Positions 24,509-33,566 of a stretch of 64,000 nt of DNA are shown here, piece after piece. This stretch comes from Methanoplanus sp. FWC-SCC4. Its GTDB lineage: Archaea > Halobacteriota > Methanomicrobia > Methanomicrobiales > Methanomicrobiaceae. The position numbers were made by a program, and so were the translations under genes. The stretch spans positions 1,046,370-1,110,369 of the forward strand of contig NZ_CP043875.1 in the NCBI RefSeq assembly GCF_032878975.1. The letters run 5' to 3'. The first letter of the stretch is position 1. Each line of letters begins with the position of its first letter. Under the pieces are notes generated by a model that did no database searches, was not told the DNA's origin, and worked only from the letters and a program-made list of their open reading frames with translations.

Positions 24509-26713
24509 ATGCAAAGGGAACCAAACAAACAATCCCTACAGCAGACATTAGACGGCTTTGCAGTACCCTCTCTTCCAAAGGTACGCACTTCCCGCGGTCT
24601 CATCCTTGAATGGGACAGGGAAAGAATAATACAGCAGTTATTAACAGAAACAAAACTTGTCGAGGAATTTTACGGCGGAAAAACCATAGATGTGGAAACT
24701 GCCAGGGAAATTGCTTTCAATGTCGAGCAGAAAATTCAAAACCTTGGTTTGAAATTTCTTTCCGGACCCTTAATCAGGGAAATTACAAATATAACCCTGA
24801 TTGAGCACGATCTAATCCCATACCGTAATGTGAGTACGAGAGTGGGAACTCCTGTTTATGATGCTCATTTAATCGATGTAGGGAGAGGATTTGAAGCAAA
24901 GGATAATGCAAATCTTCAGGAAAATGCCGAAACATCCCACAAAAAGAAGGCCGACAAAATAAGCAAAGAACAGTATCTCCTTGAACTCCCTCCCGAACTT
25001 GCGGATTTTCATCTCTCCGGAGATATGCATATTCATGATCTTGAGTATTTCGGAACACGCCCCTTTTGTCAGGACTGGGATTTAAGATATTTCTTCTATT
25101 ACGGCCTGATGCCTGACGGAAACGGAACAAAGGCCTCTGTTGCAGGGCCTGCAAAACGTGCGGAAGTAGCAGTACTTCATGCAGTAAAAGCCTTAGGCAG
25201 TGCCCAGACCAATTTTGCCGGCGGGCAGGGATACTATAACTTCCTGACATTCCTTGCACCTTATTTTGAAGGGCTTGATTATGAAAGCATAAAACAGCTC
25301 ATGCAGATGTTCGTGTATGAGATGACACAGATGATGGTTGCACGCGGCGGCCAGGTAGTCTTCTCATCAGTACAGCTATCTCCGGGAGTTCCGACACTCT
25401 GGAAAGACAAACCATGCGTCTATAAAGGAAAAGTCTGGAACGGAGTCCAGGCACCTGAGAGAACATACAGTGAATTTGAAAGAGAAGTCCGTCTGCTGTT
25501 CAAGGCACTTATGGAAGTCATGCTGGAAGGGGACTACTGGGGAAAGCCATTCAACTTCCCAAAACCCGAAATCAGCATAGAACCTGACTTCATGGAAGAA
25601 AATGAGAATTTCAACAGGGAAAATCCTGATCTGCCCACATATCATGATCTCTATCTGATGACATTCGAGCTTGCCTCCAAGTTTGGAACTCCTTATTATG
25701 ACAACCAGATTCCTGCCTACAGGGGAGCCGGAGAAGGCATCTCATGTTATCAGTGCTGTGCATACCAGTTTTCATCCCTTGCAAACGAGGATGCATCTTT
25801 TGATGACAAGATGTATTTCAAAGACGGAAAGCACTTTTCCATGGGATCATGGCAGGTAATTTCAGTAAACTGCCCGCGTGCCGCATATAAGGCAGAGGGC
25901 AGCAATGAACGCCTCTTCGCCGAACTAAAAAAGCTGATGGATGTTGCAACGGAAGTCTTTAAGATCAAAAGAAGATGGATGGAAAATATCCGGGCCAAAG
26001 GCAGAATGCCGTTTGCAATGCAAAGACCAAAAGATCCAAACGATCCTAACGGAGAAGCAAGAGGGCCTGTTGCAGTCGATCTTGAAGGTCTTGTGTACAC
26101 AATCGGTGTTGTCGGCGTAAATGAGATGGTCCAGCACCACACAGGTTTCCAGATTCATGAAAGCCGTGAAGCGTTTGCACTTGCTGTCAGGGCAATGACT
26201 GAAATGGAGATGTATGCAAAGGAAATTTCCATTAAGCACAATATGACACTCGCACTTGCAAGAACGCCTGCTGAAACAACCGGTCAGCGTTTCAATGTTG
26301 CAGATCTCCTTGACAAAAGATTTACAGAATATGCAAAAAAGGTTACAAAAGGAGATCTCGATACCGCACTTGAAAAACTCGGAACATCATTTGATCTTCC
26401 AATATACTATACAAACGGTATTCACGTAACACCCGGTGCAGACGTCCCACTTACAAAAAGAATGGAAATTGAACATATATTCTTCCCGATTGTTGACGGA
26501 GGAAATATCTTTCATATATGGCTTGGTGAAGCAAGGCCTGATCCACGCGGACTTATGGACATGGCAATGAACCTGTGTAAAAATACGCAGATAGGTTATT
26601 TTGCATTTACAAGGGATCTGACAGTGTCCCTAAAACAGTTCACAGAATACAAACCTGACAAAAAATCTGCGGAGTCGGCATTATCACCTGTCGACCGCGG
26701 AATTCGTGTCTGA
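24509..26713 (+). CDS. nrdD: class III (anaerobic) ribonucleotide reductase, without visible glycyl-radical tail
   Basis: A 734-residue protein: an ATP-cone-like N-terminus (about 25-110), then the ten-stranded barrel with SGDMHIHDLEY, FAGGQGYYNFLTFLAPYF, GTPYYDNQIPAYRG, SCYQCCAYQFSS and GSWQVISVNCPRAAY. It would reduce ribonucleoside triphosphates. After KNTQIGYFAFTRDLTV the usual four-cysteine zinc finger and the R-(V/I/T)-x-G-Y radical site are missing; the chain ends in SPVDRGIRV. No frame continues into such a motif. No nrdG activase gene is adjacent. Family assignment is secure; catalytic competence is not. Confidence 0.9.
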   Translation: MQREPNKQSLQQTLDGFAVPSLPKVRTSRGLILEWDRERIIQQLLTETKLVEEFYGGKTIDVETAREIAFNVEQKIQNLGLKFLSGPLIREITNITLIEHDLIPYRNVSTRVGTPVYDAHLIDVGRGFEAKDNANLQENAETSHKKKADKISKEQYLLELPPELADFHLSGDMHIHDLEYFGTRPFCQDWDLRYFFYYGLMPDGNGTKASVAGPAKRAEVAVLHAVKALGSAQTNFAGGQGYYNFLTFLAPYFEGLDYESIKQLMQMFVYEMTQMMVARGGQVVFSSVQLSPGVPTLWKDKPCVYKGKVWNGVQAPERTYSEFEREVRLLFKALMEVMLEGDYWGKPFNFPKPEISIEPDFMEENENFNRENPDLPTYHDLYLMTFELASKFGTPYYDNQIPAYRGAGEGISCYQCCAYQFSSLANEDASFDDKMYFKDGKHFSMGSWQVISVNCPRAAYKAEGSNERLFAELKKLMDVATEVFKIKRRWMENIRAKGRMPFAMQRPKDPNDPNGEARGPVAVDLEGLVYTIGVVGVNEMVQHHTGFQIHESREAFALAVRAMTEMEMYAKEISIKHNMTLALARTPAETTGQRFNVADLLDKRFTEYAKKVTKGDLDTALEKLGTSFDLPIYYTNGIHVTPGADVPLTKRMEIEHIFFPIVDGGNIFHIWLGEARPDPRGLMDMAMNLCKNTQIGYFAFTRDLTVSLKQFTEYKPDKKSAESALSPVDRGIRV

Positions 26714-26763
26714 ATAAAAAATAATTTAATCTCTTTTCCCAGAATAAATTATTCTGAAGAATT

Positions 26764-27798
26764 ATGTTCAATATAGAGAAGCCGGTTCTTGCAATAGATA
26801 TCGGAAGAGGAACACAGGATATATTACTGTATGAACCGGGGCAGAATATTGAAAATTCAATAAAAATGGTTTTGCCTTCACCAAATGTTGTGGTTGGTAA
26901 AGAAATAAGAAATGCCGCATCAGCAAAAAAAAGTATTCATCTGACAGGATATACAATGGGAGGAGGGCAAAATGTTTTTGAGATATCAAAGGCCCTTCAA
27001 AACGGAATAAAAATTACCGCCACAAAAAAGGCTGCACTTACAATAAAAGACAATATTGACGCTGTAAAAGATAAGGGAATTTTGATTCTCGAAGATGAAC
27101 ACATCTCAACTGATACAAAAGTCATTAAGACAAGAGATTACATGAAAGATGAAATCCAGAATATCCTTTCTGCATTTTCAATCGATTATCCGGAAAACAT
27201 TGCCATTGCAGTTCAGGATCACGGGTTTTCAAAAGATGTTTCAAACAGGATTTTCAGATTCAGGTGCTTAAATGAGATGCTTGATAAAAATGACTGGCAA
27301 ATCTCCTCTCTTGCACAGGATCCACCACTTCCCTCAATGACAAGGATGCACTCAGTGCTTGAACAATGTCCCGGGGCACTCGTAACCGACACCGGCCCTG
27401 CTGCAATAATGGGTGCACTCTGTGATCCGGTTGTTTTAAAAATGGCCAAAAAAGGTCTGACCCTGGTAAACGCAGGCAACGGCCACACACTTGCATTTAC
27501 AATCAAAGGTACTGAAATCCTTGGCATTTTTGAACATCATACAGGCAGCCTCAGCCAAGAAAAAATGAATTATTATCTAAATAAACTAAGGACAGGAACA
27601 ATTACAAACGAAGAGGTTTTTGAAGACGGAGGACACGGTGCAAGTGTCAGAAAAAATCTTGACTCTGAATATATCGCGGTTACAGGGCCAAACCAAAATA
27701 AAATTCTGCCTGATGCCTATCATGCATCACCCTTTGGTGATATGATGCTTTCAGGATGTTTTGGACTTCTTAAAATATGGGATATTTCGCGCACATAA
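26764..27798 (+). CDS. DUF1786 protein, ASKHA-like
   Basis: A 344-residue protein with an N-terminal phosphate-loop-like strand VLAIDIGRGTQDILLYEP (residues 8-25), a second VTDTGPAAIMGALCDP and a third LVNAGNGHTLAFTI, as in actin-like ATPase folds. DUF1786 has sometimes been labelled pyruvate-formate-lyase activating enzyme, but there is no CxxxCxxC radical SAM motif, so that label is not supported. It follows nrdD by 50 bases on the same strand; whether it serves that enzyme is unknown. Confidence 0.8.
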   Translation: MFNIEKPVLAIDIGRGTQDILLYEPGQNIENSIKMVLPSPNVVVGKEIRNAASAKKSIHLTGYTMGGGQNVFEISKALQNGIKITATKKAALTIKDNIDAVKDKGILILEDEHISTDTKVIKTRDYMKDEIQNILSAFSIDYPENIAIAVQDHGFSKDVSNRIFRFRCLNEMLDKNDWQISSLAQDPPLPSMTRMHSVLEQCPGALVTDTGPAAIMGALCDPVVLKMAKKGLTLVNAGNGHTLAFTIKGTEILGIFEHHTGSLSQEKMNYYLNKLRTGTITNEEVFEDGGHGASVRKNLDSEYIAVTGPNQNKILPDAYHASPFGDMMLSGCFGLLKIWDISRT

Positions 27799-27969
27799 AT
27801 GAATCTAAGGATTTATTCAGCCAAATAACATATTCACACGGTTTATTGTGCGTTATATTGACTAATATCTCATCAAAATCAGTATATTATTAAAAAAATA
27901 CATTTTTTTCACTTTAATTTTTGTGAATGAAACAAAATCATATATATGAATCTGTAACCAAATTTTATT

Positions 27970-28857
27970 ATGCAAAAACAGGATCTCATGTTTTTTATTG
28001 GCGCGATTGCAATTGTAATGATCCTTGCCTTTGTCGTCAAACCAATAATTAGCGGAGAGAGTGTTTCAATTCTTCCGGAATCAAAAACAAAACCTGTTGT
28101 AAATATTCCCCTTCCCGAAGGAGCAACAACAAAACCATACAGTCCTGTTTCTTCATCAGTAATCGCAACTCCGACACCGGTCTGGGACGGAGCCGCAAAA
28201 GAAGTTCAGTTTGTCGATCCTTCCACATATAATCTTCAATGGGAAGGCACAGTAAAAGATTACGGTTCAAGAACACCCGGATATGAAAAACCTGATGAAA
28301 ACAAGATGGTGGTTTATGCTTCAATTAACGGCCAGTGGGACGCAACAACCCAGATAATAAATATTCCATTCCCATACTGGGAAACCGAGGTCAGCTTTGA
28401 AAGTATGGGTGATGTGGGAAGCACAGATATTACAATAACCGAAAATGAAGGCGGAACAGTTGAAGGAATTGTTGCAAGTGAAGCTGAAAGCCTGGGAGTT
28501 GCTGCCGAAAGCCAGTTTTATATTATCCCTTCCATAAACATCCAGGTTGTAAATGCGGACCAGCCAAACGGACTCATTTATATTCTGAATTCTTTAACAG
28601 AAGGCCCGCTTCCAAAGGAGATACAAAAAGAGGAAGCCAGTGCCAGTGAGGAATTTTTCAGATCAGAAGATGTTTTGGCAGAAGAGCAGACAACCATTGA
28701 AGGAGAGGTAATAAAAAGGGAAAACCTGAATGAATATTTATGGAAACATAAATATTATGAGGGTTCAGGCAATTATTACTTCATCATTCACCCAAACATG
28801 CTCAAATCTTATAAAATAGACATACTGGTGCCTGAGAAATTCATTCAGACCCAATAA
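27970..28857 (+). CDS. exported membrane-anchored protein, unknown
   Basis: A 295-residue protein. Residues 5-28 form one membrane helix (LMFFIGAIAIVMILAFVVKPI). The rest, beginning with a Pro/Thr-rich linker (about 50-75), is outside and predicted beta-rich, with WEGTVKDYGSRTPGYEKPDE and a C-terminal NYYFIIHPNMLKSYKIDILVPEK. I recognise no family. It has its own promoter region and stands alone. Confidence 0.75.
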   Translation: MQKQDLMFFIGAIAIVMILAFVVKPIISGESVSILPESKTKPVVNIPLPEGATTKPYSPVSSSVIATPTPVWDGAAKEVQFVDPSTYNLQWEGTVKDYGSRTPGYEKPDENKMVVYASINGQWDATTQIINIPFPYWETEVSFESMGDVGSTDITITENEGGTVEGIVASEAESLGVAAESQFYIIPSINIQVVNADQPNGLIYILNSLTEGPLPKEIQKEEASASEEFFRSEDVLAEEQTTIEGEVIKRENLNEYLWKHKYYEGSGNYYFIIHPNMLKSYKIDILVPEKFIQTQ

Positions 28858-29018
28858 TTTATTTTTCACTCATTATAACTAATATTAAAGGGAGATTTTT
28901 ATCTCCATTAATATTTTAATAAATTAAAAATATTTCAAAAGCAACAGAACTTAATCCTTTTTTGTAAACCAAAAATCTGATTTTTTTAAATCAAATACAA
29001 ACAGGATTTAAAAAAGAT

Positions 29019-29888
29019 TTAATATTTTTTTTCTGAAGACATCCGGTTGACTGCAATAAATTCACGGATGATTTTTGAAGCCACAGCCGCAGTCTGACCG
29101 GCATCTATCGGACAGACCTCCATATAATCAAAACCTGAAGCATATTTGCCAAGAACATCAACAACTTCCTTTATATCCAGAGGAGTCAGGCCAAAGGGTT
29201 CAGGTGTCCCAAGACCCGGAGTGAGGCAGCAGTCAATTGCATCAGCATCAATTGACAGATAACATTTCTTCCCTGAAATCCTCTCCTCAATTGTTTTTAA
29301 AACTGATGAGATACCAAGCCTCCGGACCTCATCGGATGTGTAAAGATGTATTCTCTCATCTTCTTTAGCAAGATCAAATTCATCCCTTGGACCACTTCTC
29401 CCGCCTATGATATAAATCTCGGACACGCCTGACTCAAGAACCCTTCTCGTTGCACAGGCATGATTATATGGTGTATCGCCATATTCATCCCTTAAATCAA
29501 GATGCGCATCACATACGATATAACAGTCAGGTTTTATCGCTCTTACCGCCCCGACAGTTGCCGAATGTTCACCGCCAAGCATTATCGGAAATTTTCCGTC
29601 CTCTAAAAAATCCCGAACTGCTGATTCAACCTCTGCAACCACCATTTCCGGAACAGAAGAAGGTTCAAGATCACCCATATCCTTTACAGGAATATCAGTC
29701 ATATCAAGATCAAATTCCGGAATATAAGTCTCAAAATTGTATGAAACCTCACGGATTGCTTTTGGTCCGTCTCTTGTTCCTGAAATATATGATGTTGTTC
29801 CATCATAAGGAATACCGAAAATCACATAATGGGCTTCTTCATAAGAAGAATCCGCATCAGCAAAAAAAGAACTTGAAAAATATTGCAT
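29019..29888 (-). CDS. speB: agmatinase/ureohydrolase
   Basis: A 289-residue arginase-fold enzyme with the binuclear Mn ligands in GGEHSATVG, CDAHLDLRDEYG (D-x-H-x-D), and SIDADAIDCCLTPGLGTPEP. Agmatinase makes putrescine and urea. It ends the transcript that begins with the eIF5A gene 27 bases upstream. In haloarchaea a SpeB-type enzyme has been implicated in finishing the deoxyhypusine modification of eIF5A from an agmatine adduct, so the pairing is meaningful. Confidence 0.93.
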   Translation of the reverse strand: MQYFSSSFFADADSSYEEAHYVIFGIPYDGTTSYISGTRDGPKAIREVSYNFETYIPEFDLDMTDIPVKDMGDLEPSSVPEMVVAEVESAVRDFLEDGKFPIMLGGEHSATVGAVRAIKPDCYIVCDAHLDLRDEYGDTPYNHACATRRVLESGVSEIYIIGGRSGPRDEFDLAKEDERIHLYTSDEVRRLGISSVLKTIEERISGKKCYLSIDADAIDCCLTPGLGTPEPFGLTPLDIKEVVDVLGKYASGFDYMEVCPIDAGQTAAVASKIIREFIAVNRMSSEKKY

Positions 29889-29915
29889 TTTATTTAATTT
29901 GATTTAATTTTGTAA

Positions 29916-30296
29916 TTAGTTATCGAGCTTTCTCTTGCCCATTGATGCAATGTAAGGAACTTCCGAACCTGCCTCAAGTTTTGATGCAACATCTTCTGGA
30001 AGTTCAAGTTCAAACATCTCAAAGTCCTTTACATCCATAAACTGTACTGTTGTTCCTGCAATTGAGATGACCTGTGCACTTCTGCGCTCTACGATAGGCA
30101 CATATGTTTTTGCTGTTACCGGCTGTACAATTGAACGTTTTACACCGTCAAAAATACCCATTACATCAATTCTTGATTTTGCAGCACCGTGTTTACCAGG
30201 TTTTGATGTTGCAATTCCAAGAATTTTGCAGGGTTCATCATCTACTACGACGTAACGTCCTTCTTTTAATTTTCCTATTTCAGTCTGTTCTTTCAT
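29916..30296 (-). CDS. eif5A: translation initiation factor 5A
   Basis: About 126 residues with the hypusination loop SKPGKHGAAKSR; the Lys in GKHGAAK is the modified residue. An SH3-like N-domain and an OB-fold C-domain ending in ASMGKRKLDN follow. The conserved start MKEQTEIGKLKEG maps to 30296; an in-frame ATG at 30326 would add ten unlikely residues. It helps ribosomes through stalling sequences. It is co-directional with the agmatinase gene. Confidence 0.96.
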   Translation of the reverse strand: MKEQTEIGKLKEGRYVVVDDEPCKILGIATSKPGKHGAAKSRIDVMGIFDGVKRSIVQPVTAKTYVPIVERRSAQVISIAGTTVQFMDVKDFEMFELELPEDVASKLEAGSEVPYIASMGKRKLDN

Positions 30297-30377
30297 AATG
30301 ATCAAACTCAACTTACTATATCGCAATCAACTTAAATAAATTCAACGAAAACACATGGTTTAGACAGGTGTTGATCC

Positions 30378-31154
30378 ATGGATTTTAAAAAATTTTGTGA
30401 CGGGATCGCAAAAGAAGTCAGTGATACAATAAATCCTCTCATAGGCACAAAAGAAGCCGCCAAAATAGTAATGATGGGTGCCGACGGCACACCCACAAAA
30501 AAAATTGATAAACTCGCAGAGGATATCGTTATAAATTATCTTTTGGAAACAGCTTTTTGCAAAACACTTATTAGTGAAGAAGCAGGGTGTAGGGATATGG
30601 GAGGTCAGTCTGGAACAATATATCTTGATCCCCTTGACGGCACACATAATGCAGTTACCGGAAACCCGTTTTATGCCCTTTCAATTGCATACGCAGAGGA
30701 TAATATGATCAAAAAAGCATATGTAAACGATTTGGCACACAATGAATCATTTTATGCAGAGAAAGGAAAAGGGGCATTTTTCAATAAAAAGAAAGTAAAA
30801 ATATCCAATACCAGACTTTTGGAAAATTCAACAATAAGCATCTACGGCAAAAAATTTGAACCGGAAACAATTGTAAAAATTGGTGAAAAAATAAGAAGGT
30901 GGCGTCTTTACGGAGCATCAGCACTTGAGATATGCTATGTCGGGTGCGGACGCCTTGACGGGTTTGTCGACATCAGAAATACTCTCCGTGTAACCGATGC
31001 CGCGGCAGGAATATTATTCTGCAAAGAGGCGGGGGGCACAGTGACCGACAAAGACGGGTGTGAAATAAAATTTTCAAATGACGTCAGCCAGGGAAGATGT
31101 CTTGTGGCAACAAACGGACTCATTCACAAAAAAGTAATAGAATATCTCAGGTGA
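30378..31154 (+). CDS. inositol-monophosphatase-family phosphatase (FBPase IV / NADP phosphatase type)
   Basis: A 258-residue Li-sensitive phosphatase fold. Metal-site motifs are SEEAGCRD (about 66), YLDPLDGTHNAV (about 83) and RVTDAAAGILFCKEAGG near the C-terminus. Archaeal members act on fructose-1,6-bisphosphate and inositol phosphates, and the Methanocaldococcus homologue fused to NAD kinase is an NADP phosphatase. The NAD kinase gene follows 12 bases later, so a role in setting NADP level is likely. The gene is divergent from eIF5A. Confidence 0.9.
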   Translation: MDFKKFCDGIAKEVSDTINPLIGTKEAAKIVMMGADGTPTKKIDKLAEDIVINYLLETAFCKTLISEEAGCRDMGGQSGTIYLDPLDGTHNAVTGNPFYALSIAYAEDNMIKKAYVNDLAHNESFYAEKGKGAFFNKKKVKISNTRLLENSTISIYGKKFEPETIVKIGEKIRRWRLYGASALEICYVGCGRLDGFVDIRNTLRVTDAAAGILFCKEAGGTVTDKDGCEIKFSNDVSQGRCLVATNGLIHKKVIEYLR

Positions 31155-31166
31155 GGCAGAAAAAAT

Positions 31167-31985
31167 ATGAAATTTGCAATGGTCATAAGGCCGGATGACC
31201 CGGGTGCGCTTGAAATTGGAAAAAGAATATCATTATTTCTTAAAAACAGAGGTCATGAAATAGTCTATGAACTTGAAACCTCAAAAGCACTTAATTTAAA
31301 AGAAGGTGTTTCATTCAGCCGGCTTTCAGGCGATGTTGCGGTTGTTATCGGAGGAGACGGAACAGTACTTCATACCATAAGACAGCTTGAAAAACAGATA
31401 CCGCTGATAGGAATAAACAGGGGAAATGTAGGATTCCTGACAGATCTTGAACCGGATGAAGCAGAGGAATACCTTTTGAAAATTGAAAAAGGCAAATACA
31501 ATATTGAAAACAGAATGCGTCTCCATCTGCTTGTTGATGACGAATATGTTGGCGAAGCACTAAATGAGGCTGTAATAGTCACATCAAGGCCGGCAAAGAT
31601 CCTGCAGTTTACAATAAACATAGATTATGTTCCTGCAGAAAGATTCCGTGCCGATGGCGTACTTATAAGCACACCAACAGGGTCAACCGCTTATGCCATG
31701 AGTGCAGGAGGGCCGATTGTTGACCCATGGATTGACGGGTTCCTGCTTGTCCCTCTTGCACCATATTATCTGTCTTCAAGGCCGCACATAATAAGCGATA
31801 AAAGAAAACTGAGAGTTGAGCTTGACAGTACAAAACCTGCCGATCTTGTTCTCGATGGCCAGTATATAATGGAACTATATAACGGAAATGTGGTTACAAT
31901 TCAAAAATCCAGGGAACCTGCATTATTCATAAATGCAGGAAAAAATTTCTTTGCAAAGGTTGACAGCAAGCTAAAATCCCTTTAA
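31167..31985 (+). CDS. nadK: NAD kinase
   Basis: A 272-residue kinase with GGDGTVLHTIRQ (about 70-81), the NE/DA-type AEAV loop (GEALNEAVIVTSRPA) and the hallmark ISTPTGSTAYAMSAGGPIVDP. It phosphorylates NAD to NADP. Translation is coupled to the phosphatase gene, giving a kinase/phosphatase pair that is a single fused protein in Methanocaldococcus. Confidence 0.95.
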   Translation: MKFAMVIRPDDPGALEIGKRISLFLKNRGHEIVYELETSKALNLKEGVSFSRLSGDVAVVIGGDGTVLHTIRQLEKQIPLIGINRGNVGFLTDLEPDEAEEYLLKIEKGKYNIENRMRLHLLVDDEYVGEALNEAVIVTSRPAKILQFTINIDYVPAERFRADGVLISTPTGSTAYAMSAGGPIVDPWIDGFLLVPLAPYYLSSRPHIISDKRKLRVELDSTKPADLVLDGQYIMELYNGNVVTIQKSREPALFINAGKNFFAKVDSKLKSL

Positions 31986-32077
31986 ATCATATCCGTAAAT
32001 CATATTTTTCTGACTGAATTGTAAAAGACTTATCAACTTTTGAGTTCAAAACAAAACATACAGGTGATTTTTAGACG

Positions 32078-32578
32078 ATGCAGGTCTCTATGAAACTTGA
32101 GATTAAAGACTCTCCCGGCCAGCTGGTTGCAGCGTTAAAACCAATATCCGATGTGGGAGGCAATATAAAATCTGTTATCCATGAGCGTGATCCACTCTCG
32201 GAAAACGGAACTCTTGACGTCCAGATTTGGCTTGAACTTCCTGAAGGAAAGCTCAACTCATTAATAGAGACTCTAAAGGAAAACGATGTTTCTATTCTAA
32301 GAGTGGGTGAAGAAAGATTCATTATTCGAAAATCAGTGATAATAATCGGTCATCTGATGCATACCGACTTAAGCGACACTGTGGACAGGATTGACGGAAC
32401 AGGATATGCAGAAGTTGGTGAACTTTCAATGGTTATGCCTGCAATAAATGAACCGACATCTGCAAAAATGACAATAAAATCCGACAGTGTTCAGGATATA
32501 GACAGGGCAATGGCTATATTGCAGGAAGTGGCGGAACAAAAGGGCTTTTTAATAATCGAACCTCTGGAGGGCTTTTAA
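32078..32578 (+). CDS. ACT-domain amino-acid-binding regulator
   Basis: A 166-residue protein with an N-terminal ACT domain (SMKLEIKDSPGQLVAALKPI, about 1-70) and a second ACT-like half (about 85-160). It has no catalytic domain. It lies one base before homoserine dehydrogenase, so it most probably gives allosteric control by a downstream amino acid such as threonine or methionine. Confidence 0.88.
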   Translation: MQVSMKLEIKDSPGQLVAALKPISDVGGNIKSVIHERDPLSENGTLDVQIWLELPEGKLNSLIETLKENDVSILRVGEERFIIRKSVIIIGHLMHTDLSDTVDRIDGTGYAEVGELSMVMPAINEPTSAKMTIKSDSVQDIDRAMAILQEVAEQKGFLIIEPLEGF

Positions 32579-32579
32579 A

Positions 32580-33566
32580 ATGAAAATAGCAATATTAGGG
32601 TTTGGCTCGGTCGGAAGAGGTATTGCAAACATTGTTAACAGCAAAAATACGGGAATTATAATCACAGCAGTTGCGGATTCCAAAAGTGGTTTAATAGAAA
32701 ATAACGGAATAGATCTTGACGCTGTTTTGGAAAATAAAAAGAAAACAGGACTTTGCGGAAAAGAAAATATTACTCCGGACGAAATCATTGAAAATGCTGA
32801 TTATGACGTACTTGTCGAAGTAACACCTACTGATGCAACAACCGGTGAACCTGCGCTTGGTTATATTAAAAAAGCACTTGGAGCCGGTAAACATGTTGTA
32901 ACATCCAATAAAGGTCCGATTGCTCTTGAATACAAAGCTCTCAAAGAACTTGCAGATAAGAACGGATGTCTTTTAAAATATGAAGCAACAGTATGCGGAG
33001 CAATTCCTCTTATTCATTCTCTGCAGTACGGACTTGCAGGAAATGAAATCAAAAAGATATACGGGGTTTTCAACGGAACCTGCAATTATATCCTGACAAG
33101 AATGGCAGATGAAGGCCTCACATACAAACAGGCACTTCTTGAGGCAAGAGAACTCGGATATGCCGAAGCTGATCCAACCTATGATGTTAAAGGAATCGAT
33201 GCTGCAATAAAACTCGTGATTCTCGCAAACACAATTCTGGGATATGATAAGACTCTCCAGGATGTGGAAACAGAGGGTATCGACAGGCTGACATCAGAGG
33301 CACTTTTACTTGCCGCAGAAGATGATCTGACGATCAGGCTTATTGGTGAAATTGATGTTGGTAAAAAAATTTTACGGGTGTCACCCCGTGTTCTTCCCAA
33401 AAACCACACGCTTGTCGTCCAGGACACATTAAATGCAGTAACAGCGGAAACTGATCTTGCCGGAGATGTGACCTTTATTGGCAAAGGTGCAGGTTCAATT
33501 GAAACTGCAAGCGCAATTATTTCCGATCTGCTTTTTATAAGGGAGTGCAATGGCGGGCGTTCTTGA
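32580..33566 (+). CDS. hom: homoserine dehydrogenase
   Basis: A 328-residue enzyme with the Rossmann motif GFGSVGRGIANI (7-18), NKGPIALEY (about 112) and the signature GVFNGTCNYILTRM followed by DPTYDVKGIDAAIKL. It reduces aspartate semialdehyde to homoserine. It lacks a C-terminal ACT domain, which explains the separate ACT protein directly upstream. Its end overlaps the next gene by 17 bases. Confidence 0.95.
   Translation: MKIAILGFGSVGRGIANIVNSKNTGIIITAVADSKSGLIENNGIDLDAVLENKKKTGLCGKENITPDEIIENADYDVLVEVTPTDATTGEPALGYIKKALGAGKHVVTSNKGPIALEYKALKELADKNGCLLKYEATVCGAIPLIHSLQYGLAGNEIKKIYGVFNGTCNYILTRMADEGLTYKQALLEARELGYAEADPTYDVKGIDAAIKLVILANTILGYDKTLQDVETEGIDRLTSEALLLAAEDDLTIRLIGEIDVGKKILRVSPRVLPKNHTLVVQDTLNAVTAETDLAGDVTFIGKGAGSIETASAIISDLLFIRECNGGRS

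Noticed and set aside
26764-27798. DUF1786 protein as glycyl-radical activating enzyme for NrdD
   Set aside because: It has no CxxxCxxC cluster motif and shows an actin-like ATPase pattern instead.
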